Positions 39,471-50,931 of a stretch of DNA of 64,000 nucleotides are shown piece by piece. The notes below the pieces were generated by a model. It saw nothing but the letters and a program-made list of their open reading frames with translations. It did no database searches and was not told the origin of the DNA. The DNA is from Polydactylus sextarius. Its lineage: Eukaryota; Chordata; Actinopteri; Polynemidae. Every line of letters starts with the position of its first letter. Position 1 is the stretch's first letter. The stretch lies in NCBI GenBank assembly GCA_016801845.1, contig CM028908.1, positions 21,897,047 through 21,961,046 on the forward strand, written 5' to 3'. A program made the translations under genes and the position numbers.

Positions 39471-40319
39471 GGAGCGTGCAGTCAGAAGAGAACGCAGTTT
39501 GTTATTTGGCTTGAGAGTAAATTTATGAAATGGCTGCACACATTTTATGAGATAAACTCCGGGGCTGAAATTGATGCACAGAAAACGTTATTCACACTAA
39601 TGCAGCACATCCCACAAAAAATGACAACTTATCTGATGTGATATCAAACGTGTGAAAAGAAGCAGTGGTTGGGTAACAGGCGCTCGTTTCCTGTTTGTGT
39701 TGGCGGTGGGTTATGAGCAAGAGAGGGATCATTACCTGTACTTCAAAACACACTTTGAAAGTAATGAAGTCAGATGGCACTATCTACTTAATACATTAAG
39801 TTACTGATGGCAACAGATGGCACTCTTTAGCATATCAAAGAGTCCCTCCTCTGCCAGCGTGCTCAGTTTGTATTTGTGATGACTATGAGCGTTTTATTCC
39901 GCTGTAATTTGCTCTAATTTGTGTAGAGTTTACATTCTTCTTCATTTAAAGGCAAACCTAGACTGAGGGAAAGAGAAAGAAAAGAAGAGAAGAGGAAGCT
40001 TTTTCATGGCAGATGTTCTGACACATGATAGCAGGAAGGCCACTGGTATAATTGATAACATTAATAAAGGCTGCATGGTGCGTGCGTGGCTCACTGTGGC
40101 AATTAAATAGCCAGGGCCCACCCATACTGCTTGTGACGCTACATTGAATTTCACATTCAAGTCAGTCTGGCCAACCTGCCTATTCTTTGCTCTTCCTGAT
40201 CTTGAAAACTTAGGAACCAATGAACTTTTACGCTGGTGTGGGTTTAACACGATGATGCACTTGTTAATCGACCTTAAACACATTTGTTTACGGCCAACAT
40301 GGCGGCCGTGGAGGAGTGG

Positions 40320-41540
40320 CAATCGTTCAGTTCAGCTGTAGCTGCTGTATGCTGCAATTTTTTTTTGAAAATGGAGCAAAAGATAGCAAACTACAACCGG
40401 TGAGGTTTTCCATTTTTTTAATTTCTGTGCAAGTGAGACACATGCAAGGTGAGAGGTGTGTGAAAAATCCAAAAATGGACAAAACAGAGGCCTGAGCAGT
40501 AATAAAATATCTGCAAAAAAGGGAGGACTGCCCCTCCTATTCAACTGTGAAGAAGTGGGCTGCAGAATTCAAGTGAGGCAGGGACACCACAGAAGATGAC
40601 CCTCGGTCAGGTCGTCCAAAAACCTCAACCCCTGATGAAAAAGTTGATGCCATTCACCACGTGGTTTTGGATGACAGACGTCTTACTGTCCAGCAGATAG
40701 CCAAGTCTATAGGCATCAGTTCTGGTTCAGTCCACACTGTTTTAACTGAGATCTTGGGGATGAGTAAGCTGTCTGTAAGATGGGTCCCAAGAATGCTGAC
40801 GCCAGAACAGAAGCTGAAGAGGGTTGACATTTCCAGAACACTTGTGACTCGCTTCCAGGCTGACCCTGAGAATTTCCACCACAGATTAGTGACTCAAGAT
40901 GAAACTTAGTTTCACAACTTTGAACCTGAATCAAAGATTCAAAGCAAACAATAGAAACACTGTGGTTCTCCTCCCCCAAAGAAGTTCAAGCAGGCAGCAT
41001 CTGCTGGCAAGGTGAAGGCTTCTGTTTTTTTGGGATTGTGAAGGTGTAATTATAATAGACTACCTGGAAAAGGGAAAAAACTATGAATGGACATTATTAT
41101 GCATCACAATAAAGACAAATGAAGGAAGCAATCAAGTCCAAACGCAGAGGAAAGCTGAGGGCAGGTGTGCTTTTGCTTCAGGATAATGCACCTGTTCACA
41201 CTGCTCAGGTTGCAGTAGCTGAAGCAGCCAAATGTGGCTTTGAATTGCTACCCCAGCCCCCTTATTCACCAGACTTGGCTCCATCTGACTTCTTCTTGTT
41301 TCCTAAACCCACCTGCGTGGTTGCCATTTTGGAAACAATGATGAGGTCATATGTGCTGTGGAGAATTTTTTGGAGGCCCACGATTCCACCTTCTTCCGTG
41401 ACGGGATTACAATGCTTGAGCACCATTGAACCTAGTGAATTGATGTCAAGGGGCACTATATTGTAAAAGAGTGACAAACTATCTTGTTTCTCCAACTCCT
41501 TCTGGGTGAGGCTTAGAACTTTTTGAACGACCCTCGTATA
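40320..41540 (+). mobile_element. Decayed mariner-family transposon
   Basis: A mariner transposase frame (40475-41468) is followed by a recognisable 3' terminal repeat. Read on the minus strand from 41540 it begins TATACGAGGGTCGTTCAAAA, including the TA target dinucleotide. The matching 5' terminal repeat is not evident; a weak partial match ('tcgttcagttcagctgta' at about 40323) is the only candidate, so the left limit is approximate. An intact element of this kind is about 1.3 kb, close to the span seen here. It is dead because the transposase carries several stops and frameshifts. Confidence 0.75.
40475..41468 (+). pseudogene. Mariner transposase pseudogene (D,D34D type)
   Basis: Mariner transposases bind terminal repeats through an HTH domain and move the element with a D,D34D catalytic core. 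From ATG 40475, one frame reads through YSTVKKWAAEF, DDPRSGRPKT, the second HTH, the family signature SVRWVPRMLT (near 40775) and TQDET near the first catalytic Asp (40898). In-frame stops lie at 40493, 40574, 40907 and 40952; the last two stand where the family has Trp (TGG to TAG). A one-base gain in a T run near 41025 shifts the frame before 'FWDCEGV'. The third frame carries QDNAPVHTAQ and YSPDLAPSDFFLFP, whose two Asp are separated by exactly 34 residues. A further shift follows, then the C-terminal part in another frame. Residue spacing shows a real but inactive copy. Confidence 0.88.
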
Positions 41541-42439
41541 TCCCAATACACACACAAACACGTATACATCTATATATACACACCTGCATTTCTTTCGCTG
41601 TCATTAAAGTCAAAAATAATGTTGGAGCTAAAATGACAAACCATTTTGTAAAGGCACAACAGATTTTTTTGTGCTCCAGCTCCACATGTTACATTGCTTA
41701 AATAACCAAGTGAAGCTGACTCACCGTTAGCTCGCTGTTGGCAGGCGTAGAGAGGGTGTCAGCCATGCAGACGTCTCAGGAAGGACAATGTGAAGGACAG
41801 TTTCCAGACACCACACCTTCTTGTGCTAACACTAGTTTCTTTTCTTTTCTGCTGGCTGTGATTAAAAAAAAAAAAAAAAAAAGTAGGTAGATGATCAATC
41901 ACAGTGAATATGATGTCAGCTTTTATTTATCTGAGATTATTGTTTTGAGCTAATGCTGTGAGGACTTGTGCATTTATAGCCGCATCAACATATGCTCATA
42001 ATTTAACCATGACAGCAACACGAGCTGATAGGATGTTCAACGTGATGGATGACAAATCTCAGGAATCGAGTTAAGATTTCACAAACTGACTTTAAAAATG
42101 TAGAGAAATCCTATCAAAGCAACGACACACTGCAGCATCCTTAGAGCAAACTGGATTTAAACATATGGATAATTCAATAACAACATTCACATTTATCCCT
42201 CATGGTGCAGCAGTTCAAAAGAATATGAGAAGAGCTCTTGTGTTGTGATGAAGATTTTCACTGATAAACATGTTCTCTTCTATCAGGTCTGGTTTGTTGA
42301 CTAACTAAAGTGTTGCACGTAGCATCTGTCATCTCCTGGCTGTTGCAGTAAGTCACATCCAGCATGATGCACCGCTAATGTGCCTCTGTAATCATGCCCA
42401 CTGCCCGTGAAGGGTATTCCTTAGGTTGACGTGTCACAC

Positions 42440-42725
42440 GGCCTTATATGTCAAGGTCTTTCCTCGTAGCGCTGCCCCCTCTCTTCAGGCCATTTGACGC
42501 ATGAGCAGGATGAGTGTTGACCTCTGTCATTCCGCCGAGTGAGCAGCCTGCGGTGAGCCCGCCGGTGCCACGCCAGATGAGCCGCACTGCCAGGCAGACT
42601 GTGCAGCCCTTTGCCCCCCCGAGTGTGTGTCCATGCACACCTCCAAACCGGCCCAGCTGTCCCCACTTCATTACGCCCTGATTAGGAGTAGATTACTTTT
42701 CACGAGGCAGGTTTGATTAGCCAAT
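42440..42725. promoter_or_regulatory. Candidate conserved non-coding element
   Basis: GC-richer than the intron around it, with no repeat structure, and ending in homeodomain-like cores ('cctgattaggagtagatta', 'gtttgattagccaatcc'). Frames of 71-75 codons on the minus strand show no known domain, and there are no convincing splice sites. It adjoins a G-rich tract at 42746. Suggested by appearance only. Confidence 0.35.
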
Positions 42726-42745
42726 CCACAGCACCGCTTCAAGGT

Positions 42746-42775
42746 GGGGGGTGGCGGGGTGGGGGGGAGGGGGGG
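42746..42775 (+). repeat. G-rich tract with quadruplex potential
   Basis: G runs of 6, 4, 7 and 7 bases separated by short spacers; fits the four-run quadruplex pattern. Confidence 0.75.
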
Positions 42776-43090
42776 TTACGAGCACCTCGATAAGAATCTG
42801 GCCATATTTTGGCAAATTTGTACCCTTTTAACATGACCTCAGAAGTCTACAATTGAAACAGTTGGACTCGCTGAGGTTTTCATCACTTTAAACACTGTTC
42901 TCCGGTCTATTAAAGCTTTCATTAAGGTTGAGATCTGCTTGATGACAGCATTAGTGAGAGCTCAACTACAGCCCATGAAATTGAAGAGCATGTCTAGCTA
43001 ACCCGGAACAGGCGTCTCTAGGTGCGCTCACCTACTCTTCCTCAGGAGGAGCAATTATATCAAAATGAAGCAAGGGAGTGCGGTGGTGGT

Positions 43091-43113
43091 GGGTGTGGGA
43101 GGGAGGGAGGGGG
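43091..43113 (+). repeat. G-rich tract with quadruplex potential
   Basis: Five G runs of at least three bases with one- to three-base loops. Confidence 0.75.
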
Positions 43114-43744
43114 AGATCCCCAGATGGCCTCTGAGTCAAGCCCCCTGTAATTGGCAGAGTAAGGGATTCAGACCAGGTTCAAGAGAAAGTGCCTCTTGTT
43201 GCTGCCCCAACATCTTTGTTTGCCTTTGTTTTTGCCTCGTCAACTCTCGCCTTTTGATGTTCACATCGACCATGTTTTATTCATGGCCTCTCTGAGTTAA
43301 AATCAGTGAAGATCACCACACCGTCGTCTGTAGGCACAAGAAGTGTTGTCACAAGCGCGCAAGGATAGTGTTGCCATTTCAAAGCCAATTTTCGCAACAC
43401 TGCCTCACTCCCATGCAACCTGAAAGAAATGAATGATTTATGCGACTGTCACTTTGAGGGCGCTGAACGACTCAGAGAGTACATCCCACTCTATTCTTTT
43501 AGCTTTCCGACAGCTTGTAGGGTTTTCTTAACGAGACAGCGATGCTAATTGAGTGGCTGGGAAAAGAACAGTGGTGGGATGTTCCTGGCGCAGACAGGAG
43601 AGGAGAGGCTGCAGGGGTTTGCTGCCCACACTTACAGTACCTGTTTCACCAGGGCACAGACTTCATGTTCATCACAACGCTAAAGAAGTGAAGTTTAATT
43701 AAAATTTTCTCTCATTACAACCACTTTACTGTTTATTAAATCTC

Positions 43745-43935
43745 AGGATTCCATCGTGGTGGAGACCGTTTCTGTGGAAACAGTGCATCATGCCAGCTGA
43801 TTTAGACTTTCCCCAATTATCTGATTATCAGATAGGCCACAAGCTGCTATCTGATTGAACACATACTTCTTGCTCTGGTCTCTAATGGGACTCTACAGGC
43901 AGGGTAACTCATTAAGAGAATTAACTCATTTCGCC
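43745..43935. promoter_or_regulatory. Candidate enhancer-like block with clustered GATA/TATC cores
   Basis: The centre at about 43818-43858 carries 'tatctgattatcagatag' and then 'gctatctgattga'. Within 40 bases there are four WGATAR-like cores on both strands, in an otherwise unique stretch with TTAATGA/TTAACTCAT cores at the end. Function is inferred only. Confidence 0.3.
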
Positions 43936-44339
43936 TGCAACCATAAAGCAGTTATAGATGTTTCAATGCTTCAGTGTCAACAGTGATACACCATGGAAAA
44001 GAAGAAAAAAAAGCATCTTCCTCTCACTGAGGAAGATCCTTAGTGAGATGATGGTAGGAAATTAAGATTTGGTTTTAAAGGTGACAGCAAAAATTATAGC
44101 ATCGGTCATCGGGAGTGAATTCCCTGAAAAACTAGATATGTTCATGGTGGTGTGACCAAGAACTCAACACTGGAGGAATTAGTGTTACAGTTCACAGAGA
44201 GAAAGTCAGGGTGTTGGAATGAGTCATTAAAACTTTAGAGTTATATGTCTGGAAAAGACTGATGTTTTCTTCTGATTCAGTCAGTGAGTGAGACACTGAG
44301 TGTTGGAACATTGTCGAATTTTATCCTTTCTTAAAAAAT

Positions 44340-45130
44340 TACATTTACTTATTTGCCAATGGTTCTAGGATTTATCCTAGGATCCTTCTCCTTTGGTCAC
44401 ATAAGCAGTTTTAGATCATCTACCGTTATTATATGACAACAAACAGCTTTACATGTCATTTTTTTAAGTCTTATGAGCTGAAAAAGATGGCTATTCTTTA
44501 CAGCTAAATTGTGACAAAACAGAAGTCCTTGTCACTGGTCGAGAGAAAGTCTCAAAGGATATTAGTTCACACAGAAATCTTTATGTATTAGATCAAGACC
44601 GGAATTTAGATCATCACATTAAGAAATGACTCAATTCAAAGTTACTGAAAACCAAATTATTTTATCTCCTCTCATCTGAACGACCATGACTCCTTGTTCT
44701 CTTGCTCTAGTGTTTCTGCAATTGCACAACTTCAGTTGTTTCAGATGCAGTTGAAAAACACTAAATGAAAAGAACATATCAGCCCTGTTCTGTCCTGATT
44801 ATGCTTCTCTACAGTTTAGAATTTAGTTTAAGATCCTGCTGATCGCGTCCATTGTGGCTGATTTGATGTTATAACATTATTCCCTGAACCATAATCATTG
44901 TGACAGTTTGACCAGTTTTCTTTAATATCTCTCAGCTCAGATTCAAAACTAAGGAGGACTGTGCTCTTGCCATTTTGCTTAGAATAAATGGAAGAGCCAC
45001 TTCCCCCAGGTCGGCCAAATGTGCCCCGTACTTAAACCCTCTTATATTAGCTGAAATACTCAGAAGATGGTGCTTTTTCTTGTTGGTTTAATCATTTTAC
45101 TTAAGACCTCTTTAGTGAACCCTTGTAAGA
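44340..45130 (+). mobile_element. LINE remnant (L2/Rex-type ORF2, reverse transcriptase C-terminal half)
   Basis: Non-LTR retrotransposon ORF2 encodes an endonuclease and a reverse transcriptase. Remnants appear in order. A degraded 'QGSILGP'-like stretch sits at about 44368-44390. A damaged YADD catalytic motif, leading into QLYMS, sits at about 44431-44458. LQLNCDKTEVLVTG begins at 44498, then DQDRNLDHHIKK (to about 44629). An 'EHISPVL...FRI-FKILL' region lies at about 44770-44845, and a degenerate C-terminal segment ends near 45130. These blocks, in this order and spacing, are typical of L2- and Rex-type fish LINEs; I cannot fix the clade. Stops and shifts are frequent and the 5' part is absent, as expected for an old truncated insertion. 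Confidence 0.72.
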
Positions 45131-45208
45131 CAAAAAGGGGACAAAAAGTCTCCCTGACAGTAAAGCTTACCACATGCACTACTTGTTTTTACATTGTACT
45201 CATTTTCT

Positions 45209-45251
45209 CACCTTTTTGCTACACTTCTGAGAACAGTGTAGCAAAAAGGTG
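45209..45251. repeat. Perfect 17-bp inverted repeat with 9-base loop
   Basis: CACCTTTTTGCTACACT (45209-45225) and its exact reverse complement (45235-45251) flank the loop TCTGAGAAC. It lies about 80 bases past the last recognisable LINE segment. It may be a short inverted duplication or part of an unrecognised element. Confidence 0.9.
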
Positions 45252-45739
45252 TTTTACCACAACAACAACGACAACAACAATAATAAGAAAAGGTAGTAAC
45301 TCAATGGTGGCTTCGCTGCTTTGCAGTTTGGCCACCAACAATACTACTAATAATAGAGGAGGGGGTGGGGCACAACTATAGCAGCTTAACAAAATAAAGG
45401 TCCATCTGAATCATCAACTAACTATAAGCTTTATCATAGAGGAAAGTTTGAAGTCTAAACCACCTAATTCTCAACAGTAAAAGAAATAGGTGCATTTCTC
45501 AGAAAGCCATGTTAGCTTGTATATATTTACAAATAAGGGAAAGAGAATATGTTGTTCATGGTTTTATCACACCATTGTGGGCGAGGAGCTGCGGTCTCTC
45601 CTTTGTTGTTTCATATGAGGTGTTGCTGCCCCTCGATGCGCTGCAGGTGTTACATCATACGTGCTAAGGCTTGTATACTCATTTGTCAACTCCCGGGGGG
45701 ATTCAGTCACCCTAGTGAGGTCTGTGACTAACTGTCTGT

Positions 45740-45765
45740 CTGAGTGGAAAAAAAATTCCACTCAG
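45740..45765. repeat. 10-bp inverted repeat around an A-rich loop
   Basis: CTGAGTGGAA and TTCCACTCAG flank six A residues. Short and probably incidental. Confidence 0.7.
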
Positions 45766-46877
45766 TGCGCAATTACACCGTTCAAATGAATTGTAATTAG
45801 AAGGAGCCGGAATTAGAAAATAAGATTTATTTCTACCTCAGCAAACCTTTTCACGTACAGTTGGTGCAACGCTGACTGGCTCGGTGTTTGCACTGCAGAC
45901 TGTGCAGTAAGGGTTCGAAATGGCCACATTAGAGTGCCGTGCTGTTCACTAACCATGCACAATAAATTTCCAGCATGCCTAAAAGTGTTGGCAGAGCAGG
46001 AGTGGTTGTGGACAAAAAAAAAAAAAAAAAAAATAAAAAACAAAATAAAAACACAAAAAAAGTCAGTAAGGAAGCAGTGGTTTTTGTAGTGGAGCTGTTA
46101 TGTTCCCAATCACAAACTACTTACTGGGATTATACAGGAAGCCATGAGTCAGGAGTTTCTTTTTCATTATATTTCATTCTGCTGCAGGAATAAATATAAA
46201 GCATTCATCTTGTCTGTGTTATGCAAAATACGTATTTCCAAAGATGAAAAGGTGCTAATCAAATTGTACAAATAAAATCAGCTTGTTCTTTCTTCTCAGT
46301 CAAACCACTTGGCCCACGACGGCACAAACATAAAAATGTCTCTATTCAAACTGACAGACCAGAGGTTTTGGGATGATTATTCTCTTCCATCAAAAAAAAA
46401 AAAAAAAAAAAAACATTCAAACACAGCTATTTCAAGCTCATGGTGAACTTTTACCACAGGACGTCCTGAGATTTCCTTTCATTTCTCCGAAATAGTTTGC
46501 AGACGTTGTGTTGTGGCTCCAGCAGAGGCAGAAACCTCTCTCAAACGGGTCCGATTCAGAGCGGGCGTACGGTTTAGTACGGCCAAATCAGAACCGTTTT
46601 CAGGCTGTTAATCTTCTCTTTTATGGTGAGCTTAAAGTGACAGTGCGTGGACTGTCCAAAAATATCCCTCTTCCAGCTCTTAGGAGATGGCTGCCGATAC
46701 CATCTGAATAGCTTTTTGATTGTGGTGCTGTTGGATGACATGAAAACCTGCCAACCTCAGTGGATTAGTTTCAAATGAAGCAGTACATACTAGGCTGTAG
46801 CAGAGAGGGGGGTCTGCACCGGGTCAAGGCTTTAATAGCATGACAATGTTATGTGTTAATTTGTTATTGCTGCTTTG

Positions 46878-46880
<3 letters not shown>

Positions 46881-46923
<43 letters not shown>
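46881..46923. repeat. (TA)n microsatellite
   Basis: About twenty-one TA units. Confidence 0.95.
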
Positions 46924-46930
<7 letters not shown>

Positions 46931-48914
46931 GAATAAAGACATCTCTTATTACATACACCCTTTTTTCTGTTAATAATTTTTCATTCTAGTATAATTCCTG
47001 TATAATTTCTCATGTTCACAGCTGACAGGCATTCACAGCACACTAATTATACAACTTCATTTCAACTCATGTCGAGGTTGTGTTTTTCTTTTTGCTCAAA
47101 ATTAAAAGAGGTGAGATGTAAAAGACAAACAAAGGGAAAGGAAAGGAGAGGAAAAGCAGTGTAAGAATGTAACCTTATCATTTAGAAAAAAAAATGTAAT
47201 ATAAAGTACAAAATGTAAAGTACAAAAACTACAAAAAGCCCATGTAGTTTCTACCAAAGCTTTGTTTGGAGTGTTGTTTGGGTTGTAGCCATAAGTTGAA
47301 AGATGAAGGTCATATTTTTTTGTTCTTATGTTCTCTTTTATGTTCTTCACTAATCTCTACATGTGTGATGGCGTCAAACTGAATAAAAGAAAATGATATT
47401 TGCTGAAAATATGAGTGGCTGAAGATATTTAGGGCGAGATTGAAAGGAGACATTTCATTAACTTCAGTCCAGGTATGTGCCAGTGAAATGTTTACAGAAT
47501 GTTAAAAGCCTGTGTAAAAAACGGCTGTGGTGCATCGGGCAGAATTGTCAGAATTGATGCGACTTTTTCCTGCACCTGTACTCATTTCTCACCCTGTTTA
47601 AAATGTAAAAAAAATCTTTGAATGTCACCATAATATAGGCAACAGCCAATTTTCTGAGTTCTGAGAGTTCTGCGATATTCCCTGTGGTGGTAACCTGCTG
47701 CTTTTAGTTGGCATGTTTCTTCCACAGTCGCATGCAGATAAAACAGAACTGTAACGGTGAGAGAAGGAACAGCCCATCGCAGGTGTGCGAGGCCTACTGG
47801 GAGGCCTGGTAACGGTACGTGAATGTTAGAGAAACGCAAGGTGAGGATGTTAATGATGACCTATTTCTGTTCTATTTGGCATGATACGAGGACATGTTAA
47901 CCAGCCCTGTCTGATCTGTAGGAGAGGAAATATTCACTAACTTCTATTCACAGTGAACTGAAGCAGAGCTGGGGTTACATGTATGTGCTCTGTGTAGTAG
48001 GGAAGTAAACATGTGGGATGTAAGCATAATTGTGTTGTGAACAGATAATACATTGTGAAAAAGACGTGGTTACAATAACAACAGCTTGGTCAAGGTTAGA
48101 CTTGTCACTGCATAATAACATCAGCTGACTTCCATCATAATTACATAGATGCTACAGGGCTTTGTCACTTGGAATGCATCTGTGTTTGGACAGTGTCAAG
48201 GTGTTGAGACTGAACGTGAAGTGAATTTTTCATGTGACATAAACAATTCATATTCAGTTCAATTCATTTGGTGGTATTTTGGCTTCAGGGCTAATAGCAT
48301 TCAGACGGCACACCAGATCTCCGGCGTACTGACGTGGCTGCGAAAAACCAAAAATCAGGTTTGTCATGTGATCTGACACTTCTCTAGATCTGAGAGGCGC
48401 AGCTTTCACTCTCAACCACATCAACAACAGGCCTACTTGCCAATAAGCCAATCAGAAATAGGGTAGTGGCGGGGCTTAGGTCTTAGCCAAACAGATTGAT
48501 ACAGATCCAGGAGTCGTTCCATGTGCGAATGGGTTTTTGTTTCCCATGCTGTGCCAATGTGTTTCCCATACTGGCAACGCAAACCGTAAGTCATGGACAG
48601 CACGTTTATGAAGACATCAGAGATGTTGATAAAGGCACAAGGAATAAATGGTGCTGGGCTTAGATAGAGGAGGTGGGTAGCGACGAAAAGCCCTTTGGAA
48701 GCTGGTGCCAAAAGCTCCGGTAACCAGGTGCATGCTTCTGCATCAAGGAGGCTAATATATGGGCCTAGCGGGAAAAAAAAGTGCTATCACAGCACAAATT
48801 AGACCCTAGTCATAAAACAGCAGTCCAGGCAATGCAACACACCTCACATTTGCCGGGGGCAACAGCCACGGCAGATATCTCTCCCTCAATGGCCGATAGT
48901 TTGCTAATTTAAAA

Positions 48915-49178
48915 ATTCTTTTGTGCTCCTTTATTGCTGAGTTTGACCTGTCATTTACTGTCACTCATCCACGCGTCACTTTATGTAAGAAATTAGCGGA
49001 GGATAAACCAGCCGTCGCGCATCTGTCCATCTCAAGGCAGCATGCGATCTTGTTACACACGGCATCTCCCCAGAGTTTAAAAAATGTCTGTCTGAGAAGC
49101 TAAAGAATGACATGTTTTCACTCAGCATTGATGAGGCCATGGACAAAAATATGGATACAATTCTAAATGTACTGGTCT
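48915..49178 (+). pseudogene. hAT-like transposase fragment
   Basis: The frame from 48936 reads 'EFDLSFTVTHP', 'CKKLAEDKPAVAHLSISRQHA' in part. After a one-base shift near 49045 it reads 'THGISPEFKKCLSEKLKN', 'FSLSIDEAMDK' and 'ILNVLV'. This order (an [E/D]-L-x-F segment, a KLAEDK stretch, SR-x-x-AS-Y-x-THG, FSL-x-IDE-A) matches the front of the catalytic domain of hAT-superfamily transposase-derived proteins, where the D of IDE is a catalytic-type acid. The BED finger and C-terminal dimerisation domain are not seen. The flanking 48.4-48.9 kb may belong to the same insertion but is unreadable. Recognition is from memory of the family pattern. Confidence 0.5.
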
Positions 49179-49689
49179 GATTTTATTTATTTTTTAGGCC
49201 CAGGATCCCAAGAGCTCTGGTGCTTTGCACAAAGATGCTACTGTAACATAGGCTTATATTGGGTTTATTCATCTCATGTCTCATCTCATGATAATCAGGG
49301 TTATACACAGGCTGTGTATATATGTGGGCCCAGGGGCCAACAAGTTATATGTTAGAAGTGCGCTGCATACATAGCACCCCCACCGCTGCTCACCTGCCAC
49401 GCATGGAAAAATGTTCAGGCTGTTGCTTCATCACAGAGGTTTGTTAGTATAGAACCGATGTAATAGAGAATAAAGAAACTTAATACAGAAGATATTTAGA
49501 CATTTAGACAGATAAAAGTCAAAGAAGCATTAGAGCTACAAGGTAAGATCTAAACTTATTGATTACTTGATTTCCGCTATCGTTTGTGGTTTTGATCATA
49601 CGGTTGGTTTCAGAAAGGAGTGATCCTATTGGCTGTAAAAGGGATATTACATGAAGTAATTTGGGGTAAAGATTTGAAGATTTGCTTTG

Positions 49690-49805
49690 CAGAATCAGAC
49701 TCAGGATCAGTTTTATTGCCAAGTAAATTTTCACATACAAGGAATTTGTTTTGATGTTTGGTGCAAAACAGTAACATATTAGAAGAGTAGATTTTTAAAT
49801 TAAAT
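49690..49805 (+). repeat. Teleost dispersed repeat head (family D type)
   Basis: 'cagaatcagactcaggatca' followed by 'ttttattgccaagtaaa' and 'cacatacaaggaatttg' is the standard opening of a very common teleost repeat; only the head is present. The body of what may be the same family lies at 4360-4745. Confidence 0.55.
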
Positions 49806-49930
49806 TAAAGGTAAAATTAAGTATTTGCTTTTGGTCAGAACACACTATGTATCGAATGTATGCACTGGTGAAAGTGAGCTTTTTTAGATTTTCATCATTT
49901 TTTTTAACAGAGAATACAAAGCACCTTTAT

Positions 49931-50150
49931 GTGACAGCTGTGGCTGGAGGCATTATGCTTTCAGGTTGTCCGTCTGTCCCATTTTTGCGAACACGTCATG
50001 TCAGAAAAGTCTCGATGGACTTTTTGATGGACTAAATTTGGCTCAAGCATTAATTTGAATGATCCACCAATTGAATTTTTTTTTTTTTTTTGATGGTTAA
50101 AGGTCAAGGTCACTGTGATTAACAAAATAAAATATTCTTTTTAGTCACAC
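49931..50150 (+). repeat. Teleost dispersed repeat (family C), copy 1
   Basis: 'gctgtggctggaggcattat', 'ttgtccgtctgtccc', 'gcgaacacg' and 'aaaggtcaaggtcactgtga' appear in the order of a high-copy teleost repeat I know from memory. The copy ends before the canonical tail. A second copy lies at about 56566-56830, in the same orientation. Confidence 0.6.
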
Positions 50151-50270
50151 AACTTGAGCATGCTAACTAACTAGCTCTCGTCTGTCTTGTCATTTCGTGA
50201 CAGTGGACTTCGCTATAGTGTAGAATATTATAACAGCTTGTCTTGTAACAGCAATGTCTGAGCCACTTTA

Positions 50271-50931
50271 GGGCCAATCCCATTTCTCTTTGTTACCTAT
50301 TTCCATTCCCGTACCGCTTCACTTACCCCCCCACCCCTCATCCCTTGAAAGTGATCAGGGGTAGAGGTGAAAACATTCCCTTAAGAAATGAGATACCCCT
50401 ACTTTACCATTATACATCATCAGAAGTTGTCACTAGTTGCTACGTCTATAACACAATATATAACACAAGACGGTCCGACAACAAACAAAGCCGTCTACAG
50501 ACTCATTTGTGCCAATCAAGTTAGCAATAGATTAAAAAACAGACAAGCTATATTCACATTAATCTTGTTTACAATACATTGTTTACATTAATCAGAACAG
50601 ACTCCTGTTATCTGATGAGTGGAAAACATTAGCAAAGTGGCAACTAGCGATTGCTAGCTTATGTTGACAAGCGTTATTGATTAGTGGTTAGCGATAAATT
50701 AGCTTAATAAATGAAATGTATTCATTAGTTTATGAATTAAATCGCTAACTTTTTTGACAACTGTCCTGGTGCATGCTGGGAAATTTCTCATACCCCTTTC
50801 GTTTGTAGTGCGTTCGTTCGTTCCTGGAGTAGCTTTGTTTGGAGGCTTGTGTTGCTTCTCACCCTTCGTCCAGAAGAGAATCGAGACGGCTCTTCCGGGT
50901 GAGGGCTGAGAGGTAGAAATGGGACTGGCCT
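50271..50931. mobile_element. Non-autonomous DNA transposon (TIR element, 0.66 kb)
   Basis: The left end, GGGCCAATCCCATTTCT, is the inverted counterpart of the right end (reverse complement AGGCCAGTCCCATTTCT), matching at 15 of 17 positions. Both ends abut TTA (50268-50270 and 50932-50934), a plausible 3-bp target-site duplication of the TWA type used by PIF/Harbinger elements. The interior is AT-rich, codes for nothing and includes short inverted AGCTTA/TAGCTA motifs. The superfamily assignment rests only on the duplication. Confidence 0.65.

Noticed and set aside
39942..40322. 126-codon minus-strand frame
   Set aside because: No family resemblance. The DNA looks like non-coding, possibly conserved sequence adjoining the mariner.
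48149..48376. 75-codon frame with Cys and Trp residues, checked as a possible Ig exon
   Set aside because: Spacing does not fit an Ig domain, and it lies before coding exon 2, where no contactin exon belongs.
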